Source: Pseudomonas parafulva
GTDB taxonomy: Bacteria > Pseudomonadota > Gammaproteobacteria > Pseudomonadales > Pseudomonadaceae
Assembly (NCBI RefSeq): GCF_000800255.1
Contig: NZ_CP009747.1
Location: 744,001-808,000, forward strand
Length of the DNA: 64,000 bases
Direction: 5' to 3'
Shown: one piece after another, positions 16,473 through 25,190 of the stretch
Numbering within the stretch: position 1 is the first letter of the stretch
Layout: the number at the start of each line of letters is the position of its first letter
Made by a program: the position numbers and the translations under genes
Notes under the pieces: generated by a model
Database searches by the model: none
The model's input: the letters and a program-made list of their open reading frames with translations, nothing else
Told to the model about the DNA's origin: nothing

Positions 16473-17066
16473 ATGCCCATCGAATTCAGACCCGCTCAAG
16501 CCTCGGACGCACCCGATATCGCGCGTTTCTTTCAACTGACATCGGAGGGCATGGCCGACTACATCTGGAGCAAGCTCGCCGCACCTGGAGAAACACTGCT
16601 GAGTGTGGGTGCGTCGCGCTATGCCAGGGAGCAAGGCGACTTCTCCTATAAAAACTGCTTGATGGCTACTTCCGAAGGGCGCGTCATCGGCATGATGCAT
16701 AGCTATGCCCTGCATGAAGTCCCTGACAGGCCTGTCGAAACAGACCCGGTTCTGGCGCCCTATGCCGACATGGAAATACCCGACACGTTGTACATATCCA
16801 GCCTGGCCTTGGATGAAGCCTGGCGCAGCCAGGGGTTGGGCGTTGAGTTTCTTCGCCACGCCCAACAGCGTGCCGAGGACACTGGCCTGAAGGGGCTGTG
16901 CCTGATCGACTATGCAGAAAACCACGGCGCACGCCGCTTCTACGAGCGCCACGGTTTTCAGATCGTTAAAACCTGCCAGATCGTGCCGCACCCGATGCTG
17001 GGCGTAACCGGTGAGGCCTATTTGATGTATCGCCCCAACCACAACCTGATCGAGAACAAACCATGA
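16473..17066 (+). CDS. GNAT-family N-acetyltransferase
   Basis: A 197-residue GNAT-fold protein. The acetyl-CoA binding motif A is visible as ISSLALDEAWRSQGLGVEFLRHAQQRA (Arg-Ser-Gln-Gly-Leu-Gly), followed by DYAENHGARRFYERHGF, the conserved motif B helix. It transfers an acetyl group from acetyl-CoA to an amine that cannot be predicted. The stop codon overlaps the ATG of the cupin gene (17063), so the two are translationally coupled and probably act on related substrates. Confidence 0.85.
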   Translation: MPIEFRPAQASDAPDIARFFQLTSEGMADYIWSKLAAPGETLLSVGASRYAREQGDFSYKNCLMATSEGRVIGMMHSYALHEVPDRPVETDPVLAPYADMEIPDTLYISSLALDEAWRSQGLGVEFLRHAQQRAEDTGLKGLCLIDYAENHGARRFYERHGFQIVKTCQIVPHPMLGVTGEAYLMYRPNHNLIENKP

Positions 17067-17422
17067 ACAAGACCCTGACCGTGTTCCGCGAACTCGATAT
17101 CCAGCCGGTGCGCGACCTTCCTTTTTTTGAAGAAGTCGTGGAAGGCGATCCTCATACACTGACGTCCAAGTACTATCACGACGAACAGCAAGGTCGCATT
17201 TCCGGGGAGTGGGAAGCCAGCACCGGTGCGTGGCGCATCGACTATAAAGTCTGGGAGTTCTGCCATGTCCTGAGTGGACGCTGCGTCATCGAACTCGAGG
17301 GTGGCGCCCCCGTCACACTGGCTGCTGGCGACACGTTCATCATCGAGCCGGGCGCCAAGGGTAAGTGGACCGTGCTGGAAGACATGAAAAAGAACTTCGT
17401 GATTCTCCTGCCCGCGAACTAG
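17063..17422 (+). CDS. cupin-domain protein (DUF861/EutQ-like)
   Basis: A 119-residue single cupin. The C-terminal half WEFCHVLSGRCVIELEGGAPVTLAAGDTFIIEPGAKGKW is the cupin_3 pattern seen in DUF861 and (S)-ureidoglycine aminohydrolase-like proteins. Several metal ligands of classical cupins are not obvious, so it may be a binding rather than a catalytic protein. It overlaps the upstream GNAT gene by four bases. A strong nested hairpin follows at 17422-17490. Confidence 0.82.
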   Translation: MNKTLTVFRELDIQPVRDLPFFEEVVEGDPHTLTSKYYHDEQQGRISGEWEASTGAWRIDYKVWEFCHVLSGRCVIELEGGAPVTLAAGDTFIIEPGAKGKWTVLEDMKKNFVILLPAN

Positions 17423-17490
17423 GCACGCGGCCGCTTTATCGAGCGCCACGCCTATCCTGTGTGTGGCGCTCGAGCGTTATTTGGCGTGCC
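17422..17490. terminator. nested inverted repeats between convergent genes
   Basis: An inner perfect 11-bp pairing (17439-17449 with 17463-17473) lies inside an outer 7-bp pairing (17422-17428 with 17484-17490). It separates the cupin gene from the convergent EamA gene and probably ends transcription from both sides, although the T-tracts are poor. Confidence 0.6.
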
Positions 17491-17501
17491 GCAACAGCCT
17501 T

Positions 17502-18374
17502 CTACCTCAGCCCATCCACGATCCGCTTCCCATAAAGCCCAACCGCCAGCCCCGACACGATCAGCACCACCGCAACGATCTTGCTGAATGAAAGCGCCTC
17601 ATCAAAGACCATCACCGAACCCACCATACCGAACACCGGTACCAGCAGTGATAACGGTGCGATGGTCGAGACTGGGTAGCGCTTCATCAGCGAATTCCAC
17701 ACCCAGTAGCCGAACAGGGTATTGGGGTAGACCTGAAACAGAATGGATAGCACGGCGCTCGAGTCCAGGTGGGTGAGTAGGGCGCGATACCCGCGGGTGC
17801 CGTTCACGGCATAGTCGAGCGCGAACAGCGCAAGGGGAGAGAACGCGCTGGACCACACCAGAAACGCAAACACTTGGGTGGTCTGCGCTTTCTTGTTGAT
17901 GACATTTGCCACGCTCCACGCCAATGCGCCCAGCAGCACTAGCGCCAGGCCCGTCATCGTCACGCTGCCGTCGACGATGGAGGCGATGCTGAGCAACCCG
18001 CACAGGGCGATGATCATTCCGGCCACCTGGTAGCGCGACACCTGTTCGTTGAACACCTTGGCGCCCAGCACAAGGGTGAAAAACGCGCTGAACTGCAGTA
18101 CCAGCGACGCGATGCCCGCCGACAGTCCCGACTGGATGCTTAGATTGACCATCCCCCACAAGCCAACGCCGAACGCGAGTCCATACCCCACCAGGTAGCG
18201 CCAGGGCACATCGGGCTTGGGGATGAACAGGATGGCGGGAAGCGCGCAGAGGGTGAAGCGAAGGCCGGCCAGGATGAAGGGATCGACGCTGGCAAGTCCC
18301 AGCTTGATCACCGAGAAATTCAGGCCCCAGATGGCGGTGATGGAGATGGCGAGCAGCAGGTGTCGGAATTTCAT
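17502..18374 (-). CDS. EamA/DMT-family transporter
   Basis: A 290-residue membrane protein with ten predicted helices, beginning MKFRHLLLAISITAIWGLNFSVIK, a typical DMT amino-terminus. The second half repeats the EamA domain (GLALVLLGALAWSVANVINKK). Its ATG overlaps the TGA of the upstream MFS gene, so they form one operon. RhaT/YdcZ-like relatives export amino acids or drugs. Control by the divergent HxlR regulator at 19790 is likely. Confidence 0.88.
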   Translation of the reverse strand: MKFRHLLLAISITAIWGLNFSVIKLGLASVDPFILAGLRFTLCALPAILFIPKPDVPWRYLVGYGLAFGVGLWGMVNLSIQSGLSAGIASLVLQFSAFFTLVLGAKVFNEQVSRYQVAGMIIALCGLLSIASIVDGSVTMTGLALVLLGALAWSVANVINKKAQTTQVFAFLVWSSAFSPLALFALDYAVNGTRGYRALLTHLDSSAVLSILFQVYPNTLFGYWVWNSLMKRYPVSTIAPLSLLVPVFGMVGSVMVFDEALSFSKIVAVVLIVSGLAVGLYGKRIVDGLR

Positions 18375-19651
18375 TGCGAGCTTCCTGGGCGGGCGGTTGA
18401 GCTGCGGACGGTCAAGCACCACAGGATCAACGCGGCAGCGCTGATCGTGGCGCCCAGCAGGCATACGGCAGGCCATCCCCAGTGCACGTAGACCTGGGTC
18501 GCGGCGGCCGCGCCGAGTGCGCTGCCGATGGCGTAGAACAGCATGTAGGCGCCGACCATGCGGCTCTGGGCATCCGGTCGTGCGGCGAAAATCAGGCTCT
18601 GGTTGGTGACGTGGACGGCCTGGACGGCGAAGTCGAGCACCACCACACCGCACACCAGGGCGATCAGCGAATGTTGGGCGAAGCCGATGGGCAGCCATGA
18701 AAGCGTCAGCAAGACCAGGGCGATAGCGCTGATCCGTTGGCCCAGGCCCCGGTCTGCCCAGATGCCGGCCCGCCTGGCGGCCAATGCGCCAGCAACACCT
18801 GCCAAGCCGAACAGGCCGATGGACGTGTGGGATAAAGACAGCGGCGGGGCGCTCAGCGGTAGCACCATCGCCGTCCACAGAACAGAGAACGCGGCGAAGA
18901 CGAGCAGCGCCAGCAATCCCCGAATCTGCAATACCGGTTCGGTCAGTAGCAGCGTGAACACGGAGCGGAGCAGCGCACCATAGGTGCTCCCGCGTCGCTG
19001 CGGCGGGGCGTCGGGCAAGCACTTGGCTAGCACCAGGGTGAGTATCAGCATCAACCCCGAGGAGAGGCCGTAAACCGCGCGCCAGTCGGCCAGGTCAGCG
19101 ATCAGCCCTGAGGTAAAGCGCGCCAGGAGAATCCCCAGCACGATGCCGCTGGTGACGGTGCCGACCGCCTGTCCGCGTTCTGACGGCGTCGCCAGCACGG
19201 CGGTATAGGCCATCAGCACTTGAGCGACCACCGCCATCAGACCGACGACCACCATGGCGCCCAGCAGCATCAGCCAGGTCTGCGACGCGCCGACCGCCGC
19301 GAGCGCGAGGGCGCAGAGTGCTGTCTGGGTGAGTACGAGCCGCTTGCGATCGACCCGATCGCCCAAAGGAACGAGCAGCAGCAGCCCCAGCGCATAGCCG
19401 ACTTGCGTCATCGTGACCACGCTACCGATCAGCCCCGGTGCGACGTGCAGGCTTCGAGCCATCGAGGCGAGCAGGGGTTGGGCGAAGTAGACGTTGGCGA
19501 CGGCCAAACCGCAGGTCACCGATAGCAGCAGCGTGAGGGAAGGGTGCAGGCCAGGGAGGTGCTTGTCATGACACTGGTCGGCGGGTGATGGCCGCCGCGA
19601 TGGGTGAGGTTGCGATGGTCGATCCTTTGGGAGCTTGAATTCGGCTGTCAT
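18371..19651 (-). CDS. MFS transporter (YnfM/arabinose-efflux-like)
   Basis: A 426-residue major facilitator with about twelve helices, starting at ATG 19651 (MTAEFKLPK) after a GGAAGG site. The loop 2-3 motif is seen as GYALGLLLLVPLGDRVDRKRLVL, the MFS signature. A hydrophilic N-terminal tail of about 35 residues precedes helix 1. It is the first gene of an operon with the EamA transporter and lies divergent from an HxlR regulator across a double operator, a standard arrangement for inducible efflux of a reactive or toxic compound. Confidence 0.88.
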   Translation of the reverse strand: MTAEFKLPKDRPSQPHPSRRPSPADQCHDKHLPGLHPSLTLLLSVTCGLAVANVYFAQPLLASMARSLHVAPGLIGSVVTMTQVGYALGLLLLVPLGDRVDRKRLVLTQTALCALALAAVGASQTWLMLLGAMVVVGLMAVVAQVLMAYTAVLATPSERGQAVGTVTSGIVLGILLARFTSGLIADLADWRAVYGLSSGLMLILTLVLAKCLPDAPPQRRGSTYGALLRSVFTLLLTEPVLQIRGLLALLVFAAFSVLWTAMVLPLSAPPLSLSHTSIGLFGLAGVAGALAARRAGIWADRGLGQRISAIALVLLTLSWLPIGFAQHSLIALVCGVVVLDFAVQAVHVTNQSLIFAARPDAQSRMVGAYMLFYAIGSALGAAAATQVYVHWGWPAVCLLGATISAAALILWCLTVRSSTARPGSSQ

Positions 19652-19672
19652 AACGCCTTCCATCCGGGTAGT

Positions 19673-19732
19673 CTGGTTGCAAATTGAAACCATTTGAAAT
19701 CATGGTTTATTCCTGTTTCAAATTGCAACCAG
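19673..19732. promoter_or_regulatory. paired HxlR operator in the MFS/HxlR divergent promoter
   Basis: A perfect 18-bp inverted repeat (19673-19690 with 19715-19732) is separated by 24 bp. Each arm is itself a near-palindrome of the form GGTTnCAAnTTGnAACC (19675-19691 and 19714-19730, the latter with one mismatch), with centres 39 bp apart. It lies between the two divergent starts, so it is probably bound by HxlR dimers at two sites to control both transcripts. Confidence 0.75.
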
Positions 19733-19789
19733 ATTTTTGTGGGACGAAGTCGCGTGATTTGAAAAGTCCCCTATTTCAGAAGGTGAGAA

Positions 19790-20245
19790 ATGGCTGAGAT
19801 ATCTTCGCCCGATCCTCGGGAATGCCCTGTCGCCCGGTCGCTCGAGGCGATTGGAGATCGCTGGTCGCTGATGATCGTTCGTGATGCGTTCGACGATGTG
19901 CGTCGGTTCAGCGAATTCCAGAAAAGCCTGGGCGTTGCCAAGAACATCCTGGCATCGCGGCTCAAGGCATTGGTGGAAGTGGGGGTTTTCGACATCCGTC
20001 CGGCTTCGGACGGCAGTGCCTACAAGGAGTACGTGCTGACGGAGAAAGGACGCGAGATCTTTCCGATTGTGGTCGCCCTGCGGCAGTGGGGCGAGCGGTT
20101 CGCGTTCGAGCCGCATGAGACACGGTCGGTGTTGCTGGATAACGCATCGGGCGAGCCGGTGATGAGGATGGCGGTGCGCTCGGTGAGCGGAGAGGTGCTT
20201 GGGCCGGGGGATTGTCATCGGGTGAGGGTTGTCAGCGAGCCATGA
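19790..20245 (+). CDS. HxlR-family transcriptional regulator
   Basis: A 151-residue winged-helix protein. The N-terminal CPVARSLEAIGDRWSLMIVRDAF and SLGVAKNILASRLKALVEVGVF are characteristic of HxlR; the single Cys at about residue 11 (ECPVA) is conserved in redox- or electrophile-sensing members. The C-terminal 45 residues are a variable extension. It is divergent from the MFS-EamA operon and adjacent to a paired palindromic operator, so it most likely represses that operon and itself until an electrophile or aldehyde is present. Confidence 0.9.
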   Translation: MAEISSPDPRECPVARSLEAIGDRWSLMIVRDAFDDVRRFSEFQKSLGVAKNILASRLKALVEVGVFDIRPASDGSAYKEYVLTEKGREIFPIVVALRQWGERFAFEPHETRSVLLDNASGEPVMRMAVRSVSGEVLGPGDCHRVRVVSEP

Positions 20246-20574
20246 ACAGCGCATTCACAGTGGCCATAAAGCGACGCGCTTTGATAGAAGGCGCTCGGGT
20301 ACCGTGTGCGACACGGATGGGTTGCATGTCAGTTCGCGGCCGTATCGGTCGGATGACGGATACGGATTTTTCTCATAACCTATGTTGTTTTTTTAAATTT
20401 ACAGCGGATGGGTCGGTTCATAGACTCGAGCAGTCACTCTCTTGGTAAATAATCATCTCTTTTTAGAAAAAATTGCGGTGAAGCGCAGTTCGATTTATTG
20501 CATGGGCAGCGTACGTGTCATGCGTTGGCTTCATAAGCGATATCAAGTTCAAACAATAAAAAGTGGAGTCTTCG
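20246..20574. other. AT-rich intergenic region upstream of the ACS-family MFS gene
   Basis: This 329-bp stretch is clearly more AT-rich than its surroundings, with runs such as the T tract near 20388-20396 and the A-rich segment before the RBS. It presumably holds the promoter of the MFS gene. No RNA gene or strong terminator was seen, and the open frames within it lack ribosome-binding sites. Confidence 0.5.
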
Positions 20575-21882
20575 ATGGGCATCTCAAGCGCAATTGCAGC
20601 ACCTGGTCAGGAACGTCTCGATGAGTTGAAGCTCTATCGCCGCGTGGCCTGGCGGATCTTGCCTTTAACGGTGGTTTGTTATTTTTTCTCCTATTTTGAT
20701 CGTATCAATATCAGTTTTGCAAAAGCTCAAATGCAGGCGGACTTAGGTCTCAGCGATGCGGCGTATGGTATTGCAGCAAGCATCTTCTTCGTCGGCTATG
20801 TGTTATTCGAAGTGCCTAGCACGATAGGCTTGAAAAAATATGGGGCCCCGAGCTGGATTTGCCGCATCATGATCTCGTGGGGTTTGGCGACAGCGGCGCT
20901 GATGTTTGCCTCGAGTGAGTATGTACTTTATTTCCTCAGGTTCCTGATTGGCGTCATGGAGGCTGGATTCGGCCCAGCGATTCTTTTCTACTTGGCGTGC
21001 TGGTTCCCGCGTAGAAAGATGGCTTCCATTAACGGGCTGTTCTTCCTTTCCGGACCGATTTCAGGTGCGCTCGGTGCGCCTGTCGCCGGTTTCATTCTTT
21101 CGCATATGAATGGCGTCATGGGTCTTGCTGGCTGGCATTGGCTCTTCTTGATGTCGGGTCTCCCTTGTGTATTGCTCGGCCTCGTCACCGTCTGGAAGCT
21201 GGATCGAGATATCAGCTCAGCCCGTTGGCTTGCTGCAGAGGAAAAAGCCTATCTTATTGAGCAACTCGGCGATGCTAAAGCAGCGGCCAAGCCAGCGCAC
21301 GGCTCTATTCTGAAAGTGCTCATGAGCTGGGAGGTTCTTGCACTTGGCTTGATTTATTTCGTTGTCAAGGTTTCAGCATACGGTATCAATTTCTGGATGC
21401 CAGATCTCATCCGCCGTTCTGGCGTTGAAGACTTGACGACGATCGGTTTGCTGACCGGGATCCCCTATGCATTCGCCTTTGTTGGAATGCTGGTTGTGAC
21501 ACGATATTCTGATCGTAAGGGTAACCGTCGTACGCCTCTATGGGTTTCCTTGACCGTTGCAAGTGTCGGTTATTTCCTGGCGTGTACCTATCCCGAATAC
21601 CCCGTGTTATTCATGAGTGCGCTGATCTTGGCAACGGCGGGTTCGTTTGTTGCGATTCCTGTGTTCTGGGCTATTCCTCAGACTAAATTCAATGGCCTTG
21701 CTATTGCGGCTGCAATCGCGGCGATCAATTCCCTGGGGCAACTGAGTGGGATCGTGGCACCTTCTGCTATTGGCTTTATCAACGAACTGTCCGACAACAA
21801 GTATTTGGGTATGCTCAGTATTGCCCCTGTTTGTCTCGTCGGTGCACTTATCGTGTTGAAGGTTGTTCCTCGCAAAATTTGA
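20575..21882 (+). CDS. MFS transporter, anion:cation symporter (ACS) type
   Basis: A 435-residue major facilitator starting at ATG 20575 (MGISSAIAAPG) after GTGGAG. ACS-family features are visible: YFFSYFDRINISFAKAQM in helix 1, SIFFVGYVLFEVPSTIGLKKYG, and RFLIGVMEAGFGPAILFYLACWFPRRKMA. Such permeases import organic anions like hexuronates, phthalate, tartrate or hydroxybenzoates. It is a lone transporter with no catabolic partner here. Codon use is noticeably less GC-rich than in adjacent genes, suggesting transfer from another source. Confidence 0.9.
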   Translation: MGISSAIAAPGQERLDELKLYRRVAWRILPLTVVCYFFSYFDRINISFAKAQMQADLGLSDAAYGIAASIFFVGYVLFEVPSTIGLKKYGAPSWICRIMISWGLATAALMFASSEYVLYFLRFLIGVMEAGFGPAILFYLACWFPRRKMASINGLFFLSGPISGALGAPVAGFILSHMNGVMGLAGWHWLFLMSGLPCVLLGLVTVWKLDRDISSARWLAAEEKAYLIEQLGDAKAAAKPAHGSILKVLMSWEVLALGLIYFVVKVSAYGINFWMPDLIRRSGVEDLTTIGLLTGIPYAFAFVGMLVVTRYSDRKGNRRTPLWVSLTVASVGYFLACTYPEYPVLFMSALILATAGSFVAIPVFWAIPQTKFNGLAIAAAIAAINSLGQLSGIVAPSAIGFINELSDNKYLGMLSIAPVCLVGALIVLKVVPRKI

Positions 21883-21890
21883 TCGATTCC

Positions 21891-21915
21891 AGCGCGGCAC
21901 GTTATGTGTCGCGCT
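21891..21915 (+). terminator. hairpin downstream of the MFS gene
   Basis: A 10-bp stem (21891-21900 with 21906-21915, one G-U pair in RNA) with a five-base loop follows the MFS stop. A clean U-tract is lacking, so termination is probable rather than certain. Confidence 0.5.
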
Positions 21916-21959
21916 ATTTGATCGAACACGCGACCTCAGCGCCAATAGGGTCAGTGCTT

Positions 21960-23234
21960 TCAGGCCTCGCTCATCCGCTCGACCCGCGCCGCCAGCCCTG
22001 AGCGCATATCACTCCCGCTCGGCTGCTGATACACGCTCAACCCAAACTCCGGCAACACCGCCAGCAGGTAATCGAAGATATCCCCCTGAATCCGTTCGTA
22101 GTCGGCCCAGGCGGTGGTGCGGGTAAAGCAGTACACCTCCAGGGGTACACCTTCGGCGCTGGTCTGCATCTGGCGCACCATGCAGGTCATGTTCGGGTGC
22201 ACGTCGGGGTGATTCTTCAGATAGGCGAGGGCAAAGGCGCGGAAGGTGCCGATGTTGGTGAGCTTGCGGCGGTTGGCGGCCAGCTCTTCGACCAGGCCCT
22301 GGGCCTCGTTCCAGTCGTGCAATTCCTTGCGCTTGGTGGCGAGGTAGTCGCCCAGCAGGCGCACGCCGGACAGGCGCTGTTCTTCCTGCACGGTGAGAAA
22401 GCGCACGCCGGTGGCGTCGATGAACAGGCTGCGCTTGATGCGGCGCCCGCCCGACTGCTGCATGCCGCGGTAGTTGCGGAACGACTCGCTCATCAGGCGC
22501 CAGGTGGGGATGGAGACGATGGTCTTGTCGAAGTTCTGCACCTTCACCGTGTGCAGGGTGATGTCGATCACATCGCCGTCGGCGCCCACCTGGGGCATCT
22601 CGATCCAGTCGCCGACGTGCAGCATGTCGTTGCTGGTGAGCTGCACGCTGGCTACGAACGACAGCAGGGTGTCCTTGTACACCAACAGCAGCACCGCCGA
22701 CATCGCACCCAGGCCCGAGAGCAGCAGCAGCGGCGAGCGGTCGATGAGGGTGGCGACGATGACGATGGCGCTGAACACCCACAGCACCATCTTCGCCAAC
22801 TGCACGTAGCCCTTGATCGAGCGGGTGCGGGCGTGCTCGGTGCGGGCGTAGATGTCCAGCAGTGCGTCGAGCAGGCACGACAGGGCCATGCTCAGGAACA
22901 GCAGGGTGAAGGCCAGGGCCAGGTTGCCGAGGAAATGCTGCGCCGTGTCGGACAGTTCCGGCACCAGACGCAGACCGAATTGCATCACCAGCGACGGGGT
23001 GGTTTGTGCCAGGCGCTGCAGCACCTTGTTATGGCGCAGGTCTTCGACCCAGCGCAGCGCCGGTTGCCGCGCCAGCAGACGGCTGGCGTGCAGCACCAGA
23101 AAGCGCGCGATGCGTCCCAGCACCAGCGAGATCAGCAGCAGCACGCCCAGGCCCAGGGCTGCGTGCAATAAAGGGTGCTGGTCGAGGGTGCCCCAGAGGT
23201 CCAGGGCGTCGACCCAGAGTCGTTGGATATCCAT
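21960..23234 (-). CDS. ybdG: MscS-family mechanosensitive channel (YbdG-like)
   Basis: A 424-residue inner-membrane protein with about five helices in the first 190 residues and a large cytoplasmic beta domain. LLLLSGLGAMSAVLLLVYKDTLLSFVASVQL is the pore-lining helix and its continuation, and NDMLHVGDWIEMPQVGADGDVIDITLHTVKVQNFDKT is the MscS beta domain. The long C-terminal part (NYRGMQQSGGRRIKRSLFID onward) matches the E. coli YbdG/MscM group rather than MscS itself. It gives a small osmotic safety-valve conductance. It stands alone between the MFS gene and the divergent helicase. Confidence 0.85.
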   Translation of the reverse strand: MDIQRLWVDALDLWGTLDQHPLLHAALGLGVLLLISLVLGRIARFLVLHASRLLARQPALRWVEDLRHNKVLQRLAQTTPSLVMQFGLRLVPELSDTAQHFLGNLALAFTLLFLSMALSCLLDALLDIYARTEHARTRSIKGYVQLAKMVLWVFSAIVIVATLIDRSPLLLLSGLGAMSAVLLLVYKDTLLSFVASVQLTSNDMLHVGDWIEMPQVGADGDVIDITLHTVKVQNFDKTIVSIPTWRLMSESFRNYRGMQQSGGRRIKRSLFIDATGVRFLTVQEEQRLSGVRLLGDYLATKRKELHDWNEAQGLVEELAANRRKLTNIGTFRAFALAYLKNHPDVHPNMTCMVRQMQTSAEGVPLEVYCFTRTTAWADYERIQGDIFDYLLAVLPEFGLSVYQQPSGSDMRSGLAARVERMSEA

Positions 23235-23375
23235 AGCGAAAAACGGTCTGCAATTGCCTGACGAGGCGCCATTAGAGCGCGGAAGCGGGGCAGGGTGCCA
23301 AAAGAAATTCGGCGTCGGCAGCGGAAAACGTTAACCTATGCAGCCGAATTGTCCGCATCTACCTGAGGTACACCC

Positions 23376-24698
23376 GTGTTTTCCCAATTCGCCCTGCACG
23401 AACGCCTGCTCAAAGCCGTGGCCGAGCTGAAATTTGTCGAGCCGACCCCGGTGCAGGCGGCGGCCATCCCCCTGGCCCTGCAAGGGCGCGACCTGCGCGT
23501 GACGGCGCAGACTGGCAGCGGCAAGACCGCCGCCTTCGTGCTGCCGCTGCTCAACCGTCTGGTCGACCTCAGCGGCCCGCGCGTGGAAATCCGTGCGTTG
23601 ATCCTGCTGCCGACCCGCGAGCTGGCCCAGCAGACCCTCAAGCAGGTGCAACTGTTCTCGCAGTTCACCTACATCAAGTCTGGCCTGATCACTGGCGGTG
23701 AAGACTTCAAGGAACAAGCGGCGATGCTGCGCAAGGTGCCGGACGTGCTGATCGGCACGCCGGGCCGCCTGCTCGAGCACCTCAACGCCGGCAACCTCGA
23801 CCTGTCGCACGTGCAGGTGCTGATCCTCGACGAAGCCGACCGCATGCTCGACATGGGCTTCGCCGACGACATGGAGCGCCTGTGCAAAGAGTGCGAGCAG
23901 CGCGAGCAGACCCTGCTGTTTTCCGCCACCACTGGCGGCGCGGCGCTGCGCGACATCATTGGCAAAGTGCTGAAGGATCCTGAGCACCTGATGCTCAACA
24001 GCGTCTCCCAACTGGCCGAAGGCACCCGCCAGCAGATCATCACCGCCGACCACGACCAGCACAAAGAGCAGATCGTGCAGTGGTTGCTGGCCAACGAGAC
24101 CTTCGACAAGGCGATCATCTTCACCAACACCCGGGCCCTGGCCGACCGCATCTACGGTCACCTGGTGGCCAAGGACGTCAAGGCCTTCGTGCTGCATGGC
24201 GAGAAGGACCAGAAGGACCGCAAGCTGGCCATCGAGCGCTTCAAGCAGGGCAGCTCCAAGGTGCTGGTGGCCACCGATGTGGCCGCGCGCGGCCTGGACA
24301 TCGATGGCCTGGACCTGGTGATCAACTTCGACATGCCGCGCAGCGGCGACGAGTACGTGCACCGCGTCGGCCGCACCGGGCGTGCCGGTGGCGAAGGTCT
24401 GGCGATCTCGCTGATCACCCACAACGACTGGAACCTGATGTCGAGCATCGAGCGCTACCTCAAGCAGCAGTTCGAGCGCCGGGTGATCAAGGAGGTCAAG
24501 GGCACCTACAGCGGGCCGAAGAAGGTCAAGGCGTCGGGCAAGGCGGCGGGCGTGAAGAAGAAAAAGACCGACAAGAAGGCCGGTGACAAGAAGGCAGTGG
24601 CCAAACGCAAGCCGAGCGCCAAGCCGCGTCCGAATGCCCCGCTGACCAGCGCTGATGGCCTGGCGCCGCTGAAAAAGCGCGCGCCGAAGGCCGAGTAA
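23376..24698 (+). CDS. DEAD-box ATP-dependent RNA helicase (SrmB/RhlE-like)
   Basis: A 440-residue helicase with all core motifs: Q motif (FVEPTPVQAAAIP), AQTGSGKT, PTRELAQQ, GTPGRL, DEADRML, SATTGG, the TDVAARGLDI region and HRVGRTGRAG. After about residue 370 comes a strongly basic Lys/Ala-rich tail (KKKKTDKKAGDKKAVAKRKP) likely to bind RNA. It unwinds structured RNA, for instance in 50S ribosome assembly or mRNA decay. The last base pairs of the gene are followed by an inverted repeat at 24710-24738. The window holds a second DEAD-box gene (deaD) at its right end. Confidence 0.93.
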   Translation: MFSQFALHERLLKAVAELKFVEPTPVQAAAIPLALQGRDLRVTAQTGSGKTAAFVLPLLNRLVDLSGPRVEIRALILLPTRELAQQTLKQVQLFSQFTYIKSGLITGGEDFKEQAAMLRKVPDVLIGTPGRLLEHLNAGNLDLSHVQVLILDEADRMLDMGFADDMERLCKECEQREQTLLFSATTGGAALRDIIGKVLKDPEHLMLNSVSQLAEGTRQQIITADHDQHKEQIVQWLLANETFDKAIIFTNTRALADRIYGHLVAKDVKAFVLHGEKDQKDRKLAIERFKQGSSKVLVATDVAARGLDIDGLDLVINFDMPRSGDEYVHRVGRTGRAGGEGLAISLITHNDWNLMSSIERYLKQQFERRVIKEVKGTYSGPKKVKASGKAAGVKKKKTDKKAGDKKAVAKRKPSAKPRPNAPLTSADGLAPLKKRAPKAE

Positions 24699-24709
24699 TT
24701 GCACAACGG

Positions 24710-24738
24710 TGCAGGAGCGGCGCGAGGTCGCTCCTGCA
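24710..24738. terminator. inverted repeat (REP-like or terminator)
   Basis: TGCAGGAGCG at 24710-24719 pairs perfectly with 24729-24738 around a nine-base loop. The GCAGGAGCG core resembles the dispersed REP palindromes of P. putida-group genomes. It lies between the helicase and a convergent gene and may stop transcription in both directions. Confidence 0.6.
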
Positions 24739-24754
24739 CAGGCATGGCCCGTGA

Positions 24755-25027
24755 TTATCCTGCCTTGCGCTCCGCTTCCTTCAACTCCTGAATCCGCTTG
24801 TCGATCAGCTGGCATTTGTCCGGCAGGTCTTTGCTCGCCGTGCCCAACTCCATGCCTTGGAGTTCTTCGTTGATTTCCTTGGCCTTCTGCGGGTTCTGCT
24901 CGGTCAGTTGCGTCACCAGCCCTGCCAGTTCCTCTCGTTTTTGCGTCGCCTCGTCGGGCGTGCACGCCCAGGCGGGCAGGGCGCAGGACAGGCTGGCGAA
25001 CAGGGTCATGCGGCACAGAACGTTCAT
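24755..25027 (-). CDS. hypothetical small periplasmic protein
   Basis: A 90-residue protein with a signal peptide (MNVLCRMTLFASLSCALPAWA, cleavage expected after AWA) and a helical, charged mature part with Cys residues in ACTPDE and DKCQLIDK that could form one disulfide. GGAGGAAAC precedes the ATG at 25027. I do not recognise the family; the sequence KAKEINEELQGMELG and RIQELKEAERKAG suggests a short coiled coil. It lies convergent to the helicase and divergent from the TpsB gene. Confidence 0.7.
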   Translation of the reverse strand: MNVLCRMTLFASLSCALPAWACTPDEATQKREELAGLVTQLTEQNPQKAKEINEELQGMELGTASKDLPDKCQLIDKRIQELKEAERKAG

Positions 25028-25190
25028 CGTCGTTTCCTCCTTGTGCAGTCACAGGGTGGAGTAGCGCCCGGCGGCAAAGGTTCAGGTCAATGACCCAGAG
25101 GGCTTGGTAGTACAGCTGATGGCAAATTGACGTCAAAAAGCCATGAGGTTATGCTTCGCCCCCCGTTTTTTACCGTCCAGGGACTGGAAC

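Noticed and set aside
23331..25136. 601-residue minus-strand frame over the helicase
   Set aside because: Its sequence is the complement of the helicase gene with the usual shadow composition. The helicase motifs on the plus strand leave no doubt.
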